64,000 nt of DNA from Ktedonobacter robiniae. Lineage in GTDB: Bacteria; Chloroflexota; Ktedonobacteria; Ktedonobacterales; Ktedonobacteraceae. The notes beneath the pieces are model-generated. The model did no database searches and was not told the DNA's origin. It worked only from the letters and a program-made list of their open reading frames with translations. The translations under genes and the position numbers were made by a program. The stretch covers positions 1-64,000 of the forward strand of contig NZ_BNJG01000001.1 in NCBI RefSeq assembly GCF_016587375.1. Direction: 5' to 3'. Shown here piece after piece: positions 6,632 to 16,360 of the stretch; positions within the stretch are counted from its first letter, which is position 1; every line of letters begins with the position of its first letter.

Positions 6632-8965
6632 TTATGCCTGGTTTGCCTCGTGCAGGGCGTTAAAGATGCGTTCGGGGGTCGCGGGAATCGTCGTCACACG
6701 AACGCCAAGCGCATCATGCAGGGCATTGGCGACAGCGGCGGCCACCGGCACCACTGGCGGCTCCCCAACGCCCTTCGCGCCGAAGGGGCCAAGGGCAGAG
6801 GGAATCTCTACCAGAATCGGGGTAATCTGTGGCACATCAAAGCTATGCGGCAGAGCATAGTCCATCAGCGTGGGAGTCAGGAGTTGGCCGTTCTCGTCGT
6901 ACTCATAGCCTTCGAATAAGGCCCAGCCCAGTCCCTGAGTAACGCCACCACTGATCTGCCCTTCGACCTCAGCCGGGTTGATCGCGCGACCGACATCCTG
7001 TACAGCCACGTAGTCCAGCACCTTGACATCGCCGGTATCGGGATCGACAGCCAGCTTCACCAGGTGGGCGGCAAACATGGGAGAGGAGGTCGTAATGCCC
7101 GCGCGACCACGGCCATAGACCGGCTCAAAGCGCCGTGTGGACATCTTCGCCACCTCTTTGAGATCGACGCTCTTGTTGGGCACGCCACGCACAGCCACCT
7201 TGCCCTCGACAATCTCCAGGTCCGCCTCGGCGGCCTCCAGCATGTTGCTGGCAATGTTGAGAATCTGCTGACGTGCATCGCGAACGGCTGAGAGCACAGC
7301 AGGCCCCATCGAATAGGTCGTCTTACTCCCGCCTGTGCCACCACTATAGGGCATGGTATCGGTGCTATCATGCACCACATTCACCTGATCCAGTGAAACG
7401 CCCAGACCCTCAGCGGCAATTAAGGCCATCGAGGTATCGGAACCGGTCAGATCGACGGTGCCAAGCACCACCGAGAGCGTCCCGTCCGACTCCAGGCGAC
7501 AAGCAGCAGCAGATGGCTCGGTACCGCCCGGCCAGCCACCGACTGAGATACCAATACCGACCTTCCAACCCTTCAGCTCGGTGGGAAGCTTGTGCTTCTC
7601 CTCGGCGCGGTTGACCCACAGAGGGTGCTTCTCCAGCTCATCAATACACTCCAACAGACCAATGCGCGGCCAGCTGCGGCGATCAATGGTGGGATCACCC
7701 TCCTTGAAGGCGTTGTGCTTGCGGAATGCCAGCAGATCCATCTCCAGCGCCTCACAGAGCTTGTTGACCGTTGTCTCCATGGCGAAAGTAGCCTGGGGCG
7801 CGTTGGGAGCGCGATAGGCGCCCACGCTAACCTTATTGGTCAGGACCTCGTAGCAGTGGAGATCGACATTGGGGCAACGATAGGTGCTTGCCAGCAGATA
7901 GCCACCCAGGCCTGCCGCGGCGCCGGGATAGGCACCAGAATCGAAGATAGCCTTGCCCTGGAGGGCCACCAGCGTCCCATCTTTCTTCGCGCCAAGCTTG
8001 AGGGTAATAACGGCCTGGGGGGCGGGATTGCCTGCCAGCAGATCTTCCTGGCGAGTAAAGGATAAGCGCACGGGTTTGCGTACCTTATAGGCCACCGCGG
8101 CCGCCAGGGGCTCGATCAAACCAAATTTGCCACCGAAGGCACCCCCAATAGGCACCGACTCAACACGAATCTGGCGCTCTGGCAAATTCAGCGCCTCGGA
8201 GATGTCCGAGCGCACACCGAGCATACCCTGAGCGCTAGGCCAGACAACGAGTTGATGACCCGAGGGGCTGGGCGAGACAAGGATAGACTGCGACTCCATA
8301 TAAGACTGGTGGACCGGGCGCGTGCTCACCGTATGCTCGATCACGACCTCGGCCTCGCGCCAGCCAGCCTCGATATCGCCCAGCTTCATATGCGTCTTGC
8401 CGCTCACATTGGCGGAGAGCTCTTCCTGCTCCTCTTCTTCGGTATCACCCGAGCCAACGGCTGCGTGCGCACCGCCACCAGCGATCTCACCGCCTTCTTT
8501 AGAAGCATGCAAGCGTGTCAGAGGTGAGTCGGGGCGCATGGCCTCGACCGGGTCCAGCACGACGGGTAGGGGATCATAATCAACATCCACGAGGGCCACA
8601 CCATCCTCAGCCGCGGCCTCGGTCTCGGCCACGACAATGGCCACAGGGTGGCCTGCCCAGCAAGCTTCACCACGGGCCAGGGGGGCCTGTGAGCGCGAAG
8701 TGGCATCGGGGTTGGCCATCTCAAGCGTCTCGCTGGTATAGACAGCAACCACACCAGGCACGTTAAGGGCCTCGCTGACATCAATGTTGTTGATGGTGGC
8801 ATGGGCATAGGGGCTGAGCACGAGGCGCGCATGCAGCAAGCCTGGAGCAGATATATCACCGGCGAAGCGAGTCCGGCCCGTCAGCTTTTCCGGGGCGTCC
8901 TGCCTGCGTGTACGCTTGCCAACAAAATTCGTTTCTTGTGCAGTCTGATCTACAGTTTGTGTCAT
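6632..8965 (-). CDS. Xanthine dehydrogenase/aldehyde oxidase family, molybdopterin-binding subunit
   Basis: A 777-residue large subunit of the molybdenum hydroxylase family. The N-terminal a/b hammerhead domain begins RRQDAPEKLTGRTRFAGDI. Later come the GGAFGGK cofactor loop, GAYRAPNAPQATFAMET and, near the C-terminus, GAKGVGEPPVVP with the Glu that acts as base. Family members hydroxylate purines, aldehydes or related compounds, or oxidise CO; the substrate cannot be told. An acidic insert (GDTEEEEQEELSA, about residues 180-195) is unusual. No FAD or 2Fe-2S subunit gene lies nearby, so its electron partners must be elsewhere. ATG 8965 has GGGAG 11 nt upstream; a GTG at 8983 is less likely. 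Confidence 0.9.
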   Translation of the reverse strand: MTQTVDQTAQETNFVGKRTRRQDAPEKLTGRTRFAGDISAPGLLHARLVLSPYAHATINNIDVSEALNVPGVVAVYTSETLEMANPDATSRSQAPLARGEACWAGHPVAIVVAETEAAAEDGVALVDVDYDPLPVVLDPVEAMRPDSPLTRLHASKEGGEIAGGGAHAAVGSGDTEEEEQEELSANVSGKTHMKLGDIEAGWREAEVVIEHTVSTRPVHQSYMESQSILVSPSPSGHQLVVWPSAQGMLGVRSDISEALNLPERQIRVESVPIGGAFGGKFGLIEPLAAAVAYKVRKPVRLSFTRQEDLLAGNPAPQAVITLKLGAKKDGTLVALQGKAIFDSGAYPGAAAGLGGYLLASTYRCPNVDLHCYEVLTNKVSVGAYRAPNAPQATFAMETTVNKLCEALEMDLLAFRKHNAFKEGDPTIDRRSWPRIGLLECIDELEKHPLWVNRAEEKHKLPTELKGWKVGIGISVGGWPGGTEPSAAACRLESDGTLSVVLGTVDLTGSDTSMALIAAEGLGVSLDQVNVVHDSTDTMPYSGGTGGSKTTYSMGPAVLSAVRDARQQILNIASNMLEAAEADLEIVEGKVAVRGVPNKSVDLKEVAKMSTRRFEPVYGRGRAGITTSSPMFAAHLVKLAVDPDTGDVKVLDYVAVQDVGRAINPAEVEGQISGGVTQGLGWALFEGYEYDENGQLLTPTLMDYALPHSFDVPQITPILVEIPSALGPFGAKGVGEPPVVPVAAAVANALHDALGVRVTTIPATPERIFNALHEANQA

Positions 8966-9044
8966 GCAGAGCTTATCTCCCACGATCTCTAGTGAAAAGG
9001 AACAACAAGAGGAATGTCGCCTGCACAGTGCTGGCAGGTTGACT

Positions 9045-9073
9045 GAAAAAAGATAGCCGTGCCTTGAGCACGG
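9045..9073 (-). terminator. Weak intrinsic terminator downstream of metY
   Basis: On the minus strand the stem CCGTGC/GCACGG (9057-9073) is followed after 5 nt by TTTTTT. It could end transcription from metY before the molybdenum hydroxylase gene. The gap between stem and T-run makes this tentative. Confidence 0.4.
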
Positions 9074-9142
9074 ATAATATGAGGTAGCCGATTATCTCTA
9101 TCTATATAAGTTTATCACAATTCTTCGCGTCGCTGTATGCAA

Positions 9143-9190
9143 GTAGCCGCGTACGCCAGGAGCGGGCCCGCTCCTGGCGTACGCGGCTAC
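9143..9190. repeat. 48-nt perfect palindrome without spacer
   Basis: 9143-9166 and 9167-9190 are exact reverse complements, so the 48-nt block is a true palindrome with GGGCCC at its centre. It sits 44 nt past the metY stop. The arm contains CTGGCGTACGCG, shared with the inverted repeat at 5273-5344. TTCTTCGCGTCGCT just left of it faintly resembles the 20-nt module seen at other hairpins. Confidence 0.88.
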
Positions 9191-9234
9191 TAAGTGAGGC
9201 CGCATGGGAGCGAAGGCGTGAAAGTGCTCCGCCT

Positions 9235-10575
<1,341 letters not shown>

Positions 10576-10723
10576 TTATAGCTGTTCTTCACATCCTACA
10601 ACTATGCCAGCAACATGAGCAAATCTTTTTCTGACACAAATGGCCATATTTTATACATGCGCTCTATTCTTGTCTAAAACGCTATAGCAGCAAAAACACG
10701 ATTTCATGTTAAGGAGAAAAATA

Positions 10724-10846
10724 ATGTCACTGGGTATATCCCTTTTCGCGGGTATTGTCGCGCTTATCTATGTTGTCTTTGGACTATTGCTCCTCGTCCT
10801 GGTTATTCTGGCGATTCTGGCTTTGCTTAAATATCTGCGCAGTTAA
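10724..10846 (+). CDS. Small single-pass membrane protein (40 aa)
   Basis: A 40-residue frame with a strong ribosome binding site, AAGGAG 7 nt before the ATG. The sequence is almost wholly hydrophobic (LFAGIVALIYVVFGLLLLVL and on to residue 35) and ends with the basic tail KYLRS. It is one membrane helix with a cytosolic positive tail. I do not recognise a family. The next gene starts 90 nt downstream on the same strand, so the two may be cotranscribed. Confidence 0.65.
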   Translation: MSLGISLFAGIVALIYVVFGLLLLVLVILAILALLKYLRS

Positions 10847-10936
10847 TGGGGGTAGCTTGTGATCACTCGCTACGCGGGCTACAATAAGGAGGCGAGATCA
10901 TACAAACTAGCAAACAGAGAGAGGAGAGGCAGCAGC

Positions 10937-11461
10937 ATGAGCATGGCGCAATCCAGGGAGAACCCCGTTCCCATACCCGATATGTATGAGCGTCTACGCA
11001 TTTTGCAGCAGTATAAGCATATTGCCATCGTGGGTGTTTCTGCAGATCCCTACCGCCCAAGCCATTTTGTGGCAATCTATATGCAGGCGGAGGGGTACGA
11101 TATTATCCCCATCAATCCACGCTATGCGGGGAAGACCCTACTTGGCAAGCGCGTGTATGCCTCGTTGAAGGAGGCCAGGGAAGCCGGGGAAACGATTGAG
11201 ATTGTAGATGTCTTCCGTAAGCCTGCCGACACCCCGCCCATTGCGCGTGAGGCGATTGAGATTGGGGCCAAAGTACTATGGCTCCAACTTGGAGTGCGCA
11301 ATGATGAGGCGGGCGAGATCGCGCGAGCCGCGGGATTGACCTTTGTCCAGGATCGCTGTGTGAAGATCGAGCACGCACGCTTCTTTGGCGGACTGCATAC
11401 AGTAGGATTAAACACGGGAGTCATTCTCTCACGCAAACTGGAGGAGCCGAAACAGGGCTAA
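10937..11461 (+). CDS. CoA-binding domain protein (YccU-like)
   Basis: A 174-residue CoA-binding protein: the Rossmann start HIAIVGVSADPYRPSHFVA, then IIPINPRYAGKTLLGKRVY, VDVFRKPADTPP and WLQLGVRNDEAGEIA, matching the CoA_binding_2 (YccU) family related to the SucD N-domain. Catalytic activity is not known for the family. ATG 10937 has GGAG about 10 nt upstream; the frame is open further up to 10859 but without comparable support. A conserved Cys in DRCVKIEH is present. Confidence 0.82.
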   Translation: MSMAQSRENPVPIPDMYERLRILQQYKHIAIVGVSADPYRPSHFVAIYMQAEGYDIIPINPRYAGKTLLGKRVYASLKEAREAGETIEIVDVFRKPADTPPIAREAIEIGAKVLWLQLGVRNDEAGEIARAAGLTFVQDRCVKIEHARFFGGLHTVGLNTGVILSRKLEEPKQG

Positions 11462-11533
11462 AGGCCTCAGCCAGAGAGAGTCAGCAGGGATGCATGTTAT
11501 GTCACGACCCTGAACCACAGAAGGGAGACCTAC

Positions 11534-12046
11534 ATGCAACTAGGATATAATAGCATCAGCTCAGTGGATGAGAAGATGATGGCAAGGACGCTGGCATATG
11601 CGAACGCCGCCCTGGATAAAGGGAGCGTAGGTATCGCGGCCCTGCTCAGTTGCGGAGACGAGATCCTGGACCTGGAGCATAACCAGTTTCAAGAGACCAG
11701 GGATGCGACCGACCACGCGGAGATGGTTGTCCTGCGCCGCATGGCACGCTACCTCTCACAGCTTAGCGAGGAGGGGAAACGCGAATTGACGCTCTATAGC
11801 TCGCTAGAGCCGTGCCTGATGTGCATGGCGGCTATCTCATTCGTGGGCCTCAAGCGCGTCGTCTTCTCGGCCTATAACGCCGATGGCACCGACGAGGTGA
11901 CGGTAGCGCGTGGCTTGACTTCCGAGCAGGTCAACCAGGCGCTCACGCGAGGGCCACTAACCTTACTTGGCGGCGTCCAGCGCGAGGAAGGCAGAGAGAT
12001 TCTGGCGCGGATGGGAAAACTGCGTGCCAGCGTCCCAGTCGACTAG
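11534..12046 (+). CDS. Nucleoside/cytidine deaminase-like zinc hydrolase
   Basis: A 170-residue CDA-superfamily deaminase. Zinc ligands and the catalytic Glu are visible as HAE (DATDHAEMVVLRR) and PCLMC (SLEPCLMCMAA). The arrangement fits the TadA/guanine-deaminase group of small bacterial deaminases. The sequence is less like canonical TadA at the N-terminus and C-terminus, so tRNA editing is not assured and a nucleobase substrate is equally possible. GGGAG lies 6 nt before the ATG. It precedes the 12074 gene by 27 nt on the same strand. Confidence 0.82.
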   Translation: MQLGYNSISSVDEKMMARTLAYANAALDKGSVGIAALLSCGDEILDLEHNQFQETRDATDHAEMVVLRRMARYLSQLSEEGKRELTLYSSLEPCLMCMAAISFVGLKRVVFSAYNADGTDEVTVARGLTSEQVNQALTRGPLTLLGGVQREEGREILARMGKLRASVPVD

Positions 12047-12073
12047 CCAGTAGCAACGATCGGAGCAAAGGAT

Positions 12074-12928
12074 ATGGGCGCGGAACGCTTCTCTGCCGCA
12101 GACATGGCGCGTGAACGGCTGGCGCGCCAGGACCAGTTCGAGATCATGCTGCGCCGCCAGGGATGGCACCTCATCAGGCACAAGCCAGTATACACCGATC
12201 CACGCGTCATTCGCCTCTACCTCAATCAGGAGCTCGAACCCGACGAACGAGCCAGGCGCTTCTACGAGTCGTTTGGCGATAACACCTTTCGCAAACTATT
12301 GCGCCATATCTTCTTCCACAAAAGTAGCTCCTATGCTGACCTCAAACGCATGTGCGCGGGAGAGCAGAAGCTCGAACAAAACCTGGCGCGCTTGCTGGAG
12401 GATCACCTGATCATGCATGATGGGATGCTCTATCACAAAAGTCCAGCCTACAAGCACATTGATAATCTGGGGCCAACACTCGAATGGTATATCGCTGAAT
12501 GGTTTCGCGATTGGCTCCAGGTACCAGCGCGGCATGGCGTCGCACTGAAAGGGGTAGCGGACGGAGGTGACCTGGACGTTGTGGCCTTTGTAGATAGCAT
12601 CCGTGTAATGGTGGAATCTAAATCTGGTAGCCCCAACCAGATTACAGAGAACGAACTACGCCTGTTTCTACAGCGCGCCGCCGACTTTAATCCAGAGATC
12701 GCGGTGCTCTTGATCGACACAGAGAGCAATATCGACCGCCAGGTAGAGATACTTAACAAACTACGGGCAGGCGGTGACCCACTGACACCCCAGGACAACC
12801 ACCACAGCCTCTTCTGGGGGGCGCGTCACATCTATGTTATCAATGCCCATCCTGGCCTTGGGGACGCGCTCTCGGCGGTGCTACGACTCTATTATTCGCG
12901 CATCCGCCACATGTCCTTTTTTCAATGA
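12074..12928 (+). CDS. Uncharacterised winged-helix protein with PD-(D/E)XK-like nuclease motif
   Basis: A 284-residue protein that I do not recognise by name. The middle third (about residues 75-125) looks like a winged helix: KLLRHIFFHKSSSYADLKRM, then a second helix and a short wing LIMHDGMLYHK. After it comes GDLDVVAFVDSIRVMVESKS: Asp, a hydrophobic strand, then ExK, the spacing of the PD-(D/E)XK nuclease core. A conserved Gln and Asn follow (SPNQITENELR). Overall it looks like a DNA-binding and nuclease-like protein. GGAG is 8 nt before the ATG. It follows the deaminase closely, possibly as the end of that transcript. Confidence 0.6.
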   Translation: MGAERFSAADMARERLARQDQFEIMLRRQGWHLIRHKPVYTDPRVIRLYLNQELEPDERARRFYESFGDNTFRKLLRHIFFHKSSSYADLKRMCAGEQKLEQNLARLLEDHLIMHDGMLYHKSPAYKHIDNLGPTLEWYIAEWFRDWLQVPARHGVALKGVADGGDLDVVAFVDSIRVMVESKSGSPNQITENELRLFLQRAADFNPEIAVLLIDTESNIDRQVEILNKLRAGGDPLTPQDNHHSLFWGARHIYVINAHPGLGDALSAVLRLYYSRIRHMSFFQ

Positions 12929-12938
12929 AGCATGAGAA

Positions 12939-12963
12939 AAGCCAGGGGTACCTGCCCTGGCTT
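12939..12963. terminator. Bidirectional terminator-like hairpin
   Basis: A 9-bp perfect stem AAGCCAGGG/CCCTGGCTT with a 7-nt loop lies just after the 12928 stop. A TTTTC run follows on the minus strand and a weaker CTTCTCC on the plus strand. It separates two convergent genes. Confidence 0.6.
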
Positions 12964-12991
12964 CTCCCGTTATTTGCAGGATGAAGGAGTA

Positions 12992-13204
12992 CTACAATGA
13001 TGCATCCGGGTCAGACGAAGAGTCAGTCGGCCCTTGAGCCTGCTGTTCCTGTATCTGTTGAAGCGTCTCGCGATACGCACTAAGCAAATCCAGTAACCCC
13101 AAGGCCTCCTGTGCGCTGATATCAAAGGCGATGCCAGATATGTGCCTGAGGGTAACTCCCTGTTCCTGGACCTGAGCGCGATACCGTCCAATAATCGCTT
13201 CCAT
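12992..13204 (-). CDS. Small acidic protein of unknown function (70 aa)
   Basis: A 70-residue protein beginning MEAIIGRYRAQVQEQG. It has a central helical stretch (ALGLLDLLSAYRETLQQIQEQ) that may form a coiled coil and an acidic Ser/Asp tail (TDSSSDPDASL). GGGAGGA lies 4 nt before the ATG at 13204, which is why I prefer it to ATGs at 13216 or 13225. No family is recognised. It is convergent with the 12074 gene. Confidence 0.5.
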   Translation of the reverse strand: MEAIIGRYRAQVQEQGVTLRHISGIAFDISAQEALGLLDLLSAYRETLQQIQEQQAQGPTDSSSDPDASL

Positions 13205-13383
13205 AAATCCTCCCATACTTCGCATAGAGCGAGCGGAGCACCTGCACCAGAAAGGGCCGCTCTTAAATCCAACTACAACAAACTCCCCACTCTATAAGAC
13301 GAATAAAGTGGCGGAATTTAGCCATTTGATTTGATTAAAGTGTATTTTAATATTTCTGGCTTATAAACTTGCTTTAGATGCAC

Positions 13384-13415
13384 AAGAAAAAGCTTGCGCT
13401 TTACTTCACAAGCTT
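13384..13415 (-). terminator. Intrinsic terminator of the Gfo/Idh/MocA gene
   Basis: On the minus strand AAGCTTG/CAAGCTT forms a stem with a 12-nt loop and runs directly into TTTCTTG, 31 nt after the stop at 13446. Confidence 0.75.
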
Positions 13416-13445
13416 AGTTCAGGGGCATGCTAGCAAAACGATTGG

Positions 13446-14459
13446 CTATAGGATGGGCCAATCGTGACCGGCTGACTCATAGATGGCCTCTATGGTAGCC
13501 ATATTCTCCAGAGTCTCGCTCAGGCTGCGTACTGGCTCCTGGCCGTTGCGAATACAGTCGGCGAAGTGCTCGACCTCAATCTGGTATTGATCCACCATGG
13601 GGAATTTGCGCTCGTTCATCTGCCCATTCTTCATAGCGAAAACGATGCCCTCCATGTTGCGTGGCGTAAAGGGCACGGGAATGGTAATCGACCCCTCATC
13701 ACCAATGATCTCCACCGACTGGCGCATGGGCAACTCAAAGCTGGAGTCAATCAGGCCGTAGCGCCCCTCACCAAAGTCGAGAATGGCGTTCATCGCCATA
13801 TCCACACCACCAAATTTTTCGACATGGACGCGTGCCGCAACGGAGACGGGAGGCTGACCATAGACAGCACGACAGAGATTGACGGTATAGCAGCCTACAT
13901 CCATGAGCGAGCCGCCAGCCAGTTCGGGCTGAATACGAATGTTCTCCACGCGCCCGCGAATATCAAAGGCAAAGGAGGCTCGCACCAGGCGCACCTGGCC
14001 AATCTCACCGGCCTGCACGCGCTCCAGCGTCCACTCAATCTGTGGATGGAAGCGATACATAAAGGCCTCCATGAGCAGACGATCATTGGCCTGAGCTGCC
14101 TCAACCATCTCGCGTGCCTCTTCCTCCGTCACGGCCAGAGGCTTCTCACACAGTACATGCTTCCCTGCCTCCAGCGCCTTGATGGTCCATTCAGCGTGCA
14201 GGCTATTGGGTAGAGGGATATAGACCGCCTCGATCTCTTCATCATCGAGAATATCCTGGTAGCTGCCATAGATGCGGGTCGTTGGCGAGAAGGCGTAGAG
14301 GTCCGCCGCGTGCCGAGGATCACGGCTCCCTACGGCGGCCAGGATGCCATTGCGCGAGGCCTGAATGGCGGGCGAAACGGCTTTCGCGCCGATGTTGGCG
14401 GCACTGATCACCCCCCAGCGAACGGGACGGGTGTTAGCAGGCGACTGAGCTTGCTGCAT
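13446..14459 (-). CDS. Gfo/Idh/MocA family NAD(P)-dependent oxidoreductase
   Basis: A 337-residue protein with the family layout. The N-terminal Rossmann fold begins VRWGVISAANIGAKAVSPAI, continues with AVYIPLPNSLHAEW and HVLCEKPLAV, whose EKP lysine is a hallmark. The C-terminal GFO_IDH_MocA domain includes GGSLMDVGCYTVNLCRAVYG. Members oxidise or reduce sugars, inositols or dehydrogenated aromatics; the substrate is not evident. AAAGGA lies 13 nt before the only plausible ATG. The gene starts 28 nt downstream of the ABC ATPase gene, suggesting cotranscription. Confidence 0.88.
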   Translation of the reverse strand: MQQAQSPANTRPVRWGVISAANIGAKAVSPAIQASRNGILAAVGSRDPRHAADLYAFSPTTRIYGSYQDILDDEEIEAVYIPLPNSLHAEWTIKALEAGKHVLCEKPLAVTEEEAREMVEAAQANDRLLMEAFMYRFHPQIEWTLERVQAGEIGQVRLVRASFAFDIRGRVENIRIQPELAGGSLMDVGCYTVNLCRAVYGQPPVSVAARVHVEKFGGVDMAMNAILDFGEGRYGLIDSSFELPMRQSVEIIGDEGSITIPVPFTPRNMEGIVFAMKNGQMNERKFPMVDQYQIEVEHFADCIRNGQEPVRSLSETLENMATIEAIYESAGHDWPIL

Positions 14460-14487
14460 AGTAACGATCTATTCCTTTCAGGGAAAC

Positions 14488-15261
14488 CTATACCTCGGCA
14501 CCCACAACAAAGATGCGGTCGAGGGCATGGACGACTTCAACGGGAGCCTTATAGAGCTTGCTCAGGTTCTCGCTAGTAATCACCTCGCCAGGCGTCCCAA
14601 TTAAGCTCTGCCCATTCGCGATATAGACAATGCGGTCCAGCACTGGCAGGAGCGGATTGACATCGTGAGCGACGAGCAGGACCGTAACGCCACGTGAGCG
14701 GCAGACGTTGCCCACGAGGGTAACAATATCTTGCTGGCGGGCGATATCAAGGCTGGCCAGGGGTTCGTCTAGAAGCAGGATACGAGGATTAGTTAACAGA
14801 GCCTGGGCGATCAAGAGGCGTTGCTGCTCGCCACCAGAGAGCTGGCCAACAGGGGCATTGGCATAGCGCAGGGCATCGACCTCTTCAAGCGCCTGGTCAA
14901 TGATAGCGTCGCGCTTGCGGCTGGGCAGGCCAAAACCCCAGCGATTCCCGTCCAGGCCGAAGCCGACCAGGTCGCGGGCACGCAGGGCCAGGTCGCCCTC
15001 GACCGTGCGATGTTGAGGAGCATAACCGATCTCTTTATTGCCGCTACGAGGTGCACGACCCAGCACGCGAATCTCGCCAGCGGTGGGTTGAATAAGCCCC
15101 AGCAGCATCTTGAACAGGGTGCTCTTACCTGCCCCGTTCGGACCTAGCACGACAACAAACTCCCCCTGCTGGATAGCCATATTGGCATCTCGTAAAATAA
15201 CACGCTTGCCAAAGGATAAAGCAACGTGCTGCAAAGTAATAACTGGCTCCGCTATCGTCAC
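14488..15261 (-). CDS. Metal-type ABC transporter ATP-binding protein (lone)
   Basis: A 257-residue ABC ATPase: Walker A GPNGAGKST, signature LSGGEQQR, Walker B RILLLDEPLASLD and the H-loop VAHDVNP. The VAHDVNPLLPVLDRIVYIANG block and C-terminal KLYKAPVEVVHA match zinc/manganese-type ATPases (ZnuC/MntB), and the protein closely parallels the ATPase of the complete operon at 39429. No permease or binding protein is next to it here. The GTG start at 15261 has GGGAG 8 nt upstream. It may serve permeases encoded elsewhere or be a duplicated remnant that is still intact. Confidence 0.85.
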   Translation of the reverse strand: MTIAEPVITLQHVALSFGKRVILRDANMAIQQGEFVVVLGPNGAGKSTLFKMLLGLIQPTAGEIRVLGRAPRSGNKEIGYAPQHRTVEGDLALRARDLVGFGLDGNRWGFGLPSRKRDAIIDQALEEVDALRYANAPVGQLSGGEQQRLLIAQALLTNPRILLLDEPLASLDIARQQDIVTLVGNVCRSRGVTVLLVAHDVNPLLPVLDRIVYIANGQSLIGTPGEVITSENLSKLYKAPVEVVHALDRIFVVGAEV

Positions 15262-15430
15262 GTCTTATACTCCCGCACATAATTCTAACTGATACATTGT
15301 CTCTCTAGCCATAGTAACACATGGGCGGTGGAAGGTCAACAAACGGGGTTGTAGCCTTCGCGCAACAAGCCAAGGCAAGGCCCCAAAGGAATTTTGAAAG
15401 CCCCCGGCTGCGAGAAAGAGTTTAAGAAAC

Positions 15431-15460
15431 TTGCGGTCATGCTGGATGTGTGTCTACAAT
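15431..15460 (+). promoter_or_regulatory. Probable promoter of the LLM oxidoreductase gene
   Basis: TTGCGG (15431-15436) and TACAAT (15455-15460) are spaced by 18 nt, a fair sigma-70 match, 42 nt before the ATG. Confidence 0.45.
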
Positions 15461-15501
15461 AGATTAGTACCTAAACTACAATTAGAGGAGCTTAAGTAAA
15501 C

Positions 15502-16299
15502 ATGGCACAGACAAAATATGGCCATCAGATTCGTATCGGTGTGCAGATGCACCCGCAGCATACCAGCTACGAGGACTATGCAAATGGTGTACGCCGTTTC
15601 GACGAGATGGGTGTTGATAGTATCTTTAACTGGGACCATTTCTTCCCGCTCTATGGCGACCCACAGGGCAACCACTTTGAGGGCTGGACGCTGCTCACCG
15701 CCATGGCGACCCTGACCAGCCGCGCGAAGATCGGCTGCCTTGTGACCTGCAATACCTATCGTAATCCTGCTCTGCTGGCGAATATGGCCAAAACGGTAGA
15801 CCATATCAGCAATGGGCGTGTCATTCTGGGACTGGGCGCGGGCTGGTTCGAGCGCGACTACAAAGAGTTTGGCTATGACTTTGGCACGGCTGGCAGCCGC
15901 CTCCAGGCGCTTGAAGAGGCCGTTCCCACCATTCTGCATCGCTGGGAAGTCGATGAGCCCAAGCCGATCCAGCAGCCCATTCCCCTGCTTATCGGCGGTG
16001 GCGGCGAGAAGAAGACGCTGCGTATCACCGCCAAATATGCCAATATCTGGCATGGCTTCGGCGACGCCGCGACCTTGCAGCATAAAATGGAGGTCCTGGA
16101 CAACTGGTGTAAAGAAGTGGACCGCAACCCCAACGAGATCGAGCGCTCAAGTGCGGTCAGCGCTGACTTCAAAGAAGAGGACCTGGACGCTCTCGTAGAG
16201 ACAGGTGTCACGCATCTCATCATGGGTATGCAGACTCCCTGGAACTATGAGGCAGTCGAGCGCCTCATTCGCTGGCGCGACAGCCGCCAGGGCCGCTAA
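15502..16299 (+). CDS. F420-dependent LLM-class oxidoreductase
   Basis: A 265-residue luciferase-like monooxygenase family protein. The TIM-barrel start IRIGVQMHPQHTSYED, the motif FNWDHFFPLYGD, the loop TCNTYRNPALLANMAKTVDH and GRVILGLGAGWFERDY are typical of the F420-dependent subgroup. These enzymes use coenzyme F420 (or FMN) to reduce or oxidise diverse substrates. AGGAG is about 11 nt before the ATG. It is followed immediately by a long hairpin. Confidence 0.88.
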   Translation: MAQTKYGHQIRIGVQMHPQHTSYEDYANGVRRFDEMGVDSIFNWDHFFPLYGDPQGNHFEGWTLLTAMATLTSRAKIGCLVTCNTYRNPALLANMAKTVDHISNGRVILGLGAGWFERDYKEFGYDFGTAGSRLQALEEAVPTILHRWEVDEPKPIQQPIPLLIGGGGEKKTLRITAKYANIWHGFGDAATLQHKMEVLDNWCKEVDRNPNEIERSSAVSADFKEEDLDALVETGVTHLIMGMQTPWNYEAVERLIRWRDSRQGR

Positions 16300-16311
16300 A
16301 AAGCAGAAATC

Positions 16312-16360
16312 ATAAATGAAGGGGTGGAAATGCCTGCGGCATTTCCACCCCTTCATTTAT
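16312..16360. repeat. Perfect hairpin (23-bp arms, 3-nt loop)
   Basis: Arms 16312-16334 and 16338-16360 are exact complements around TGC. It starts 13 nt after the LLM gene stop and probably folds at its mRNA 3' end. Only weak T-richness follows. Confidence 0.85.
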
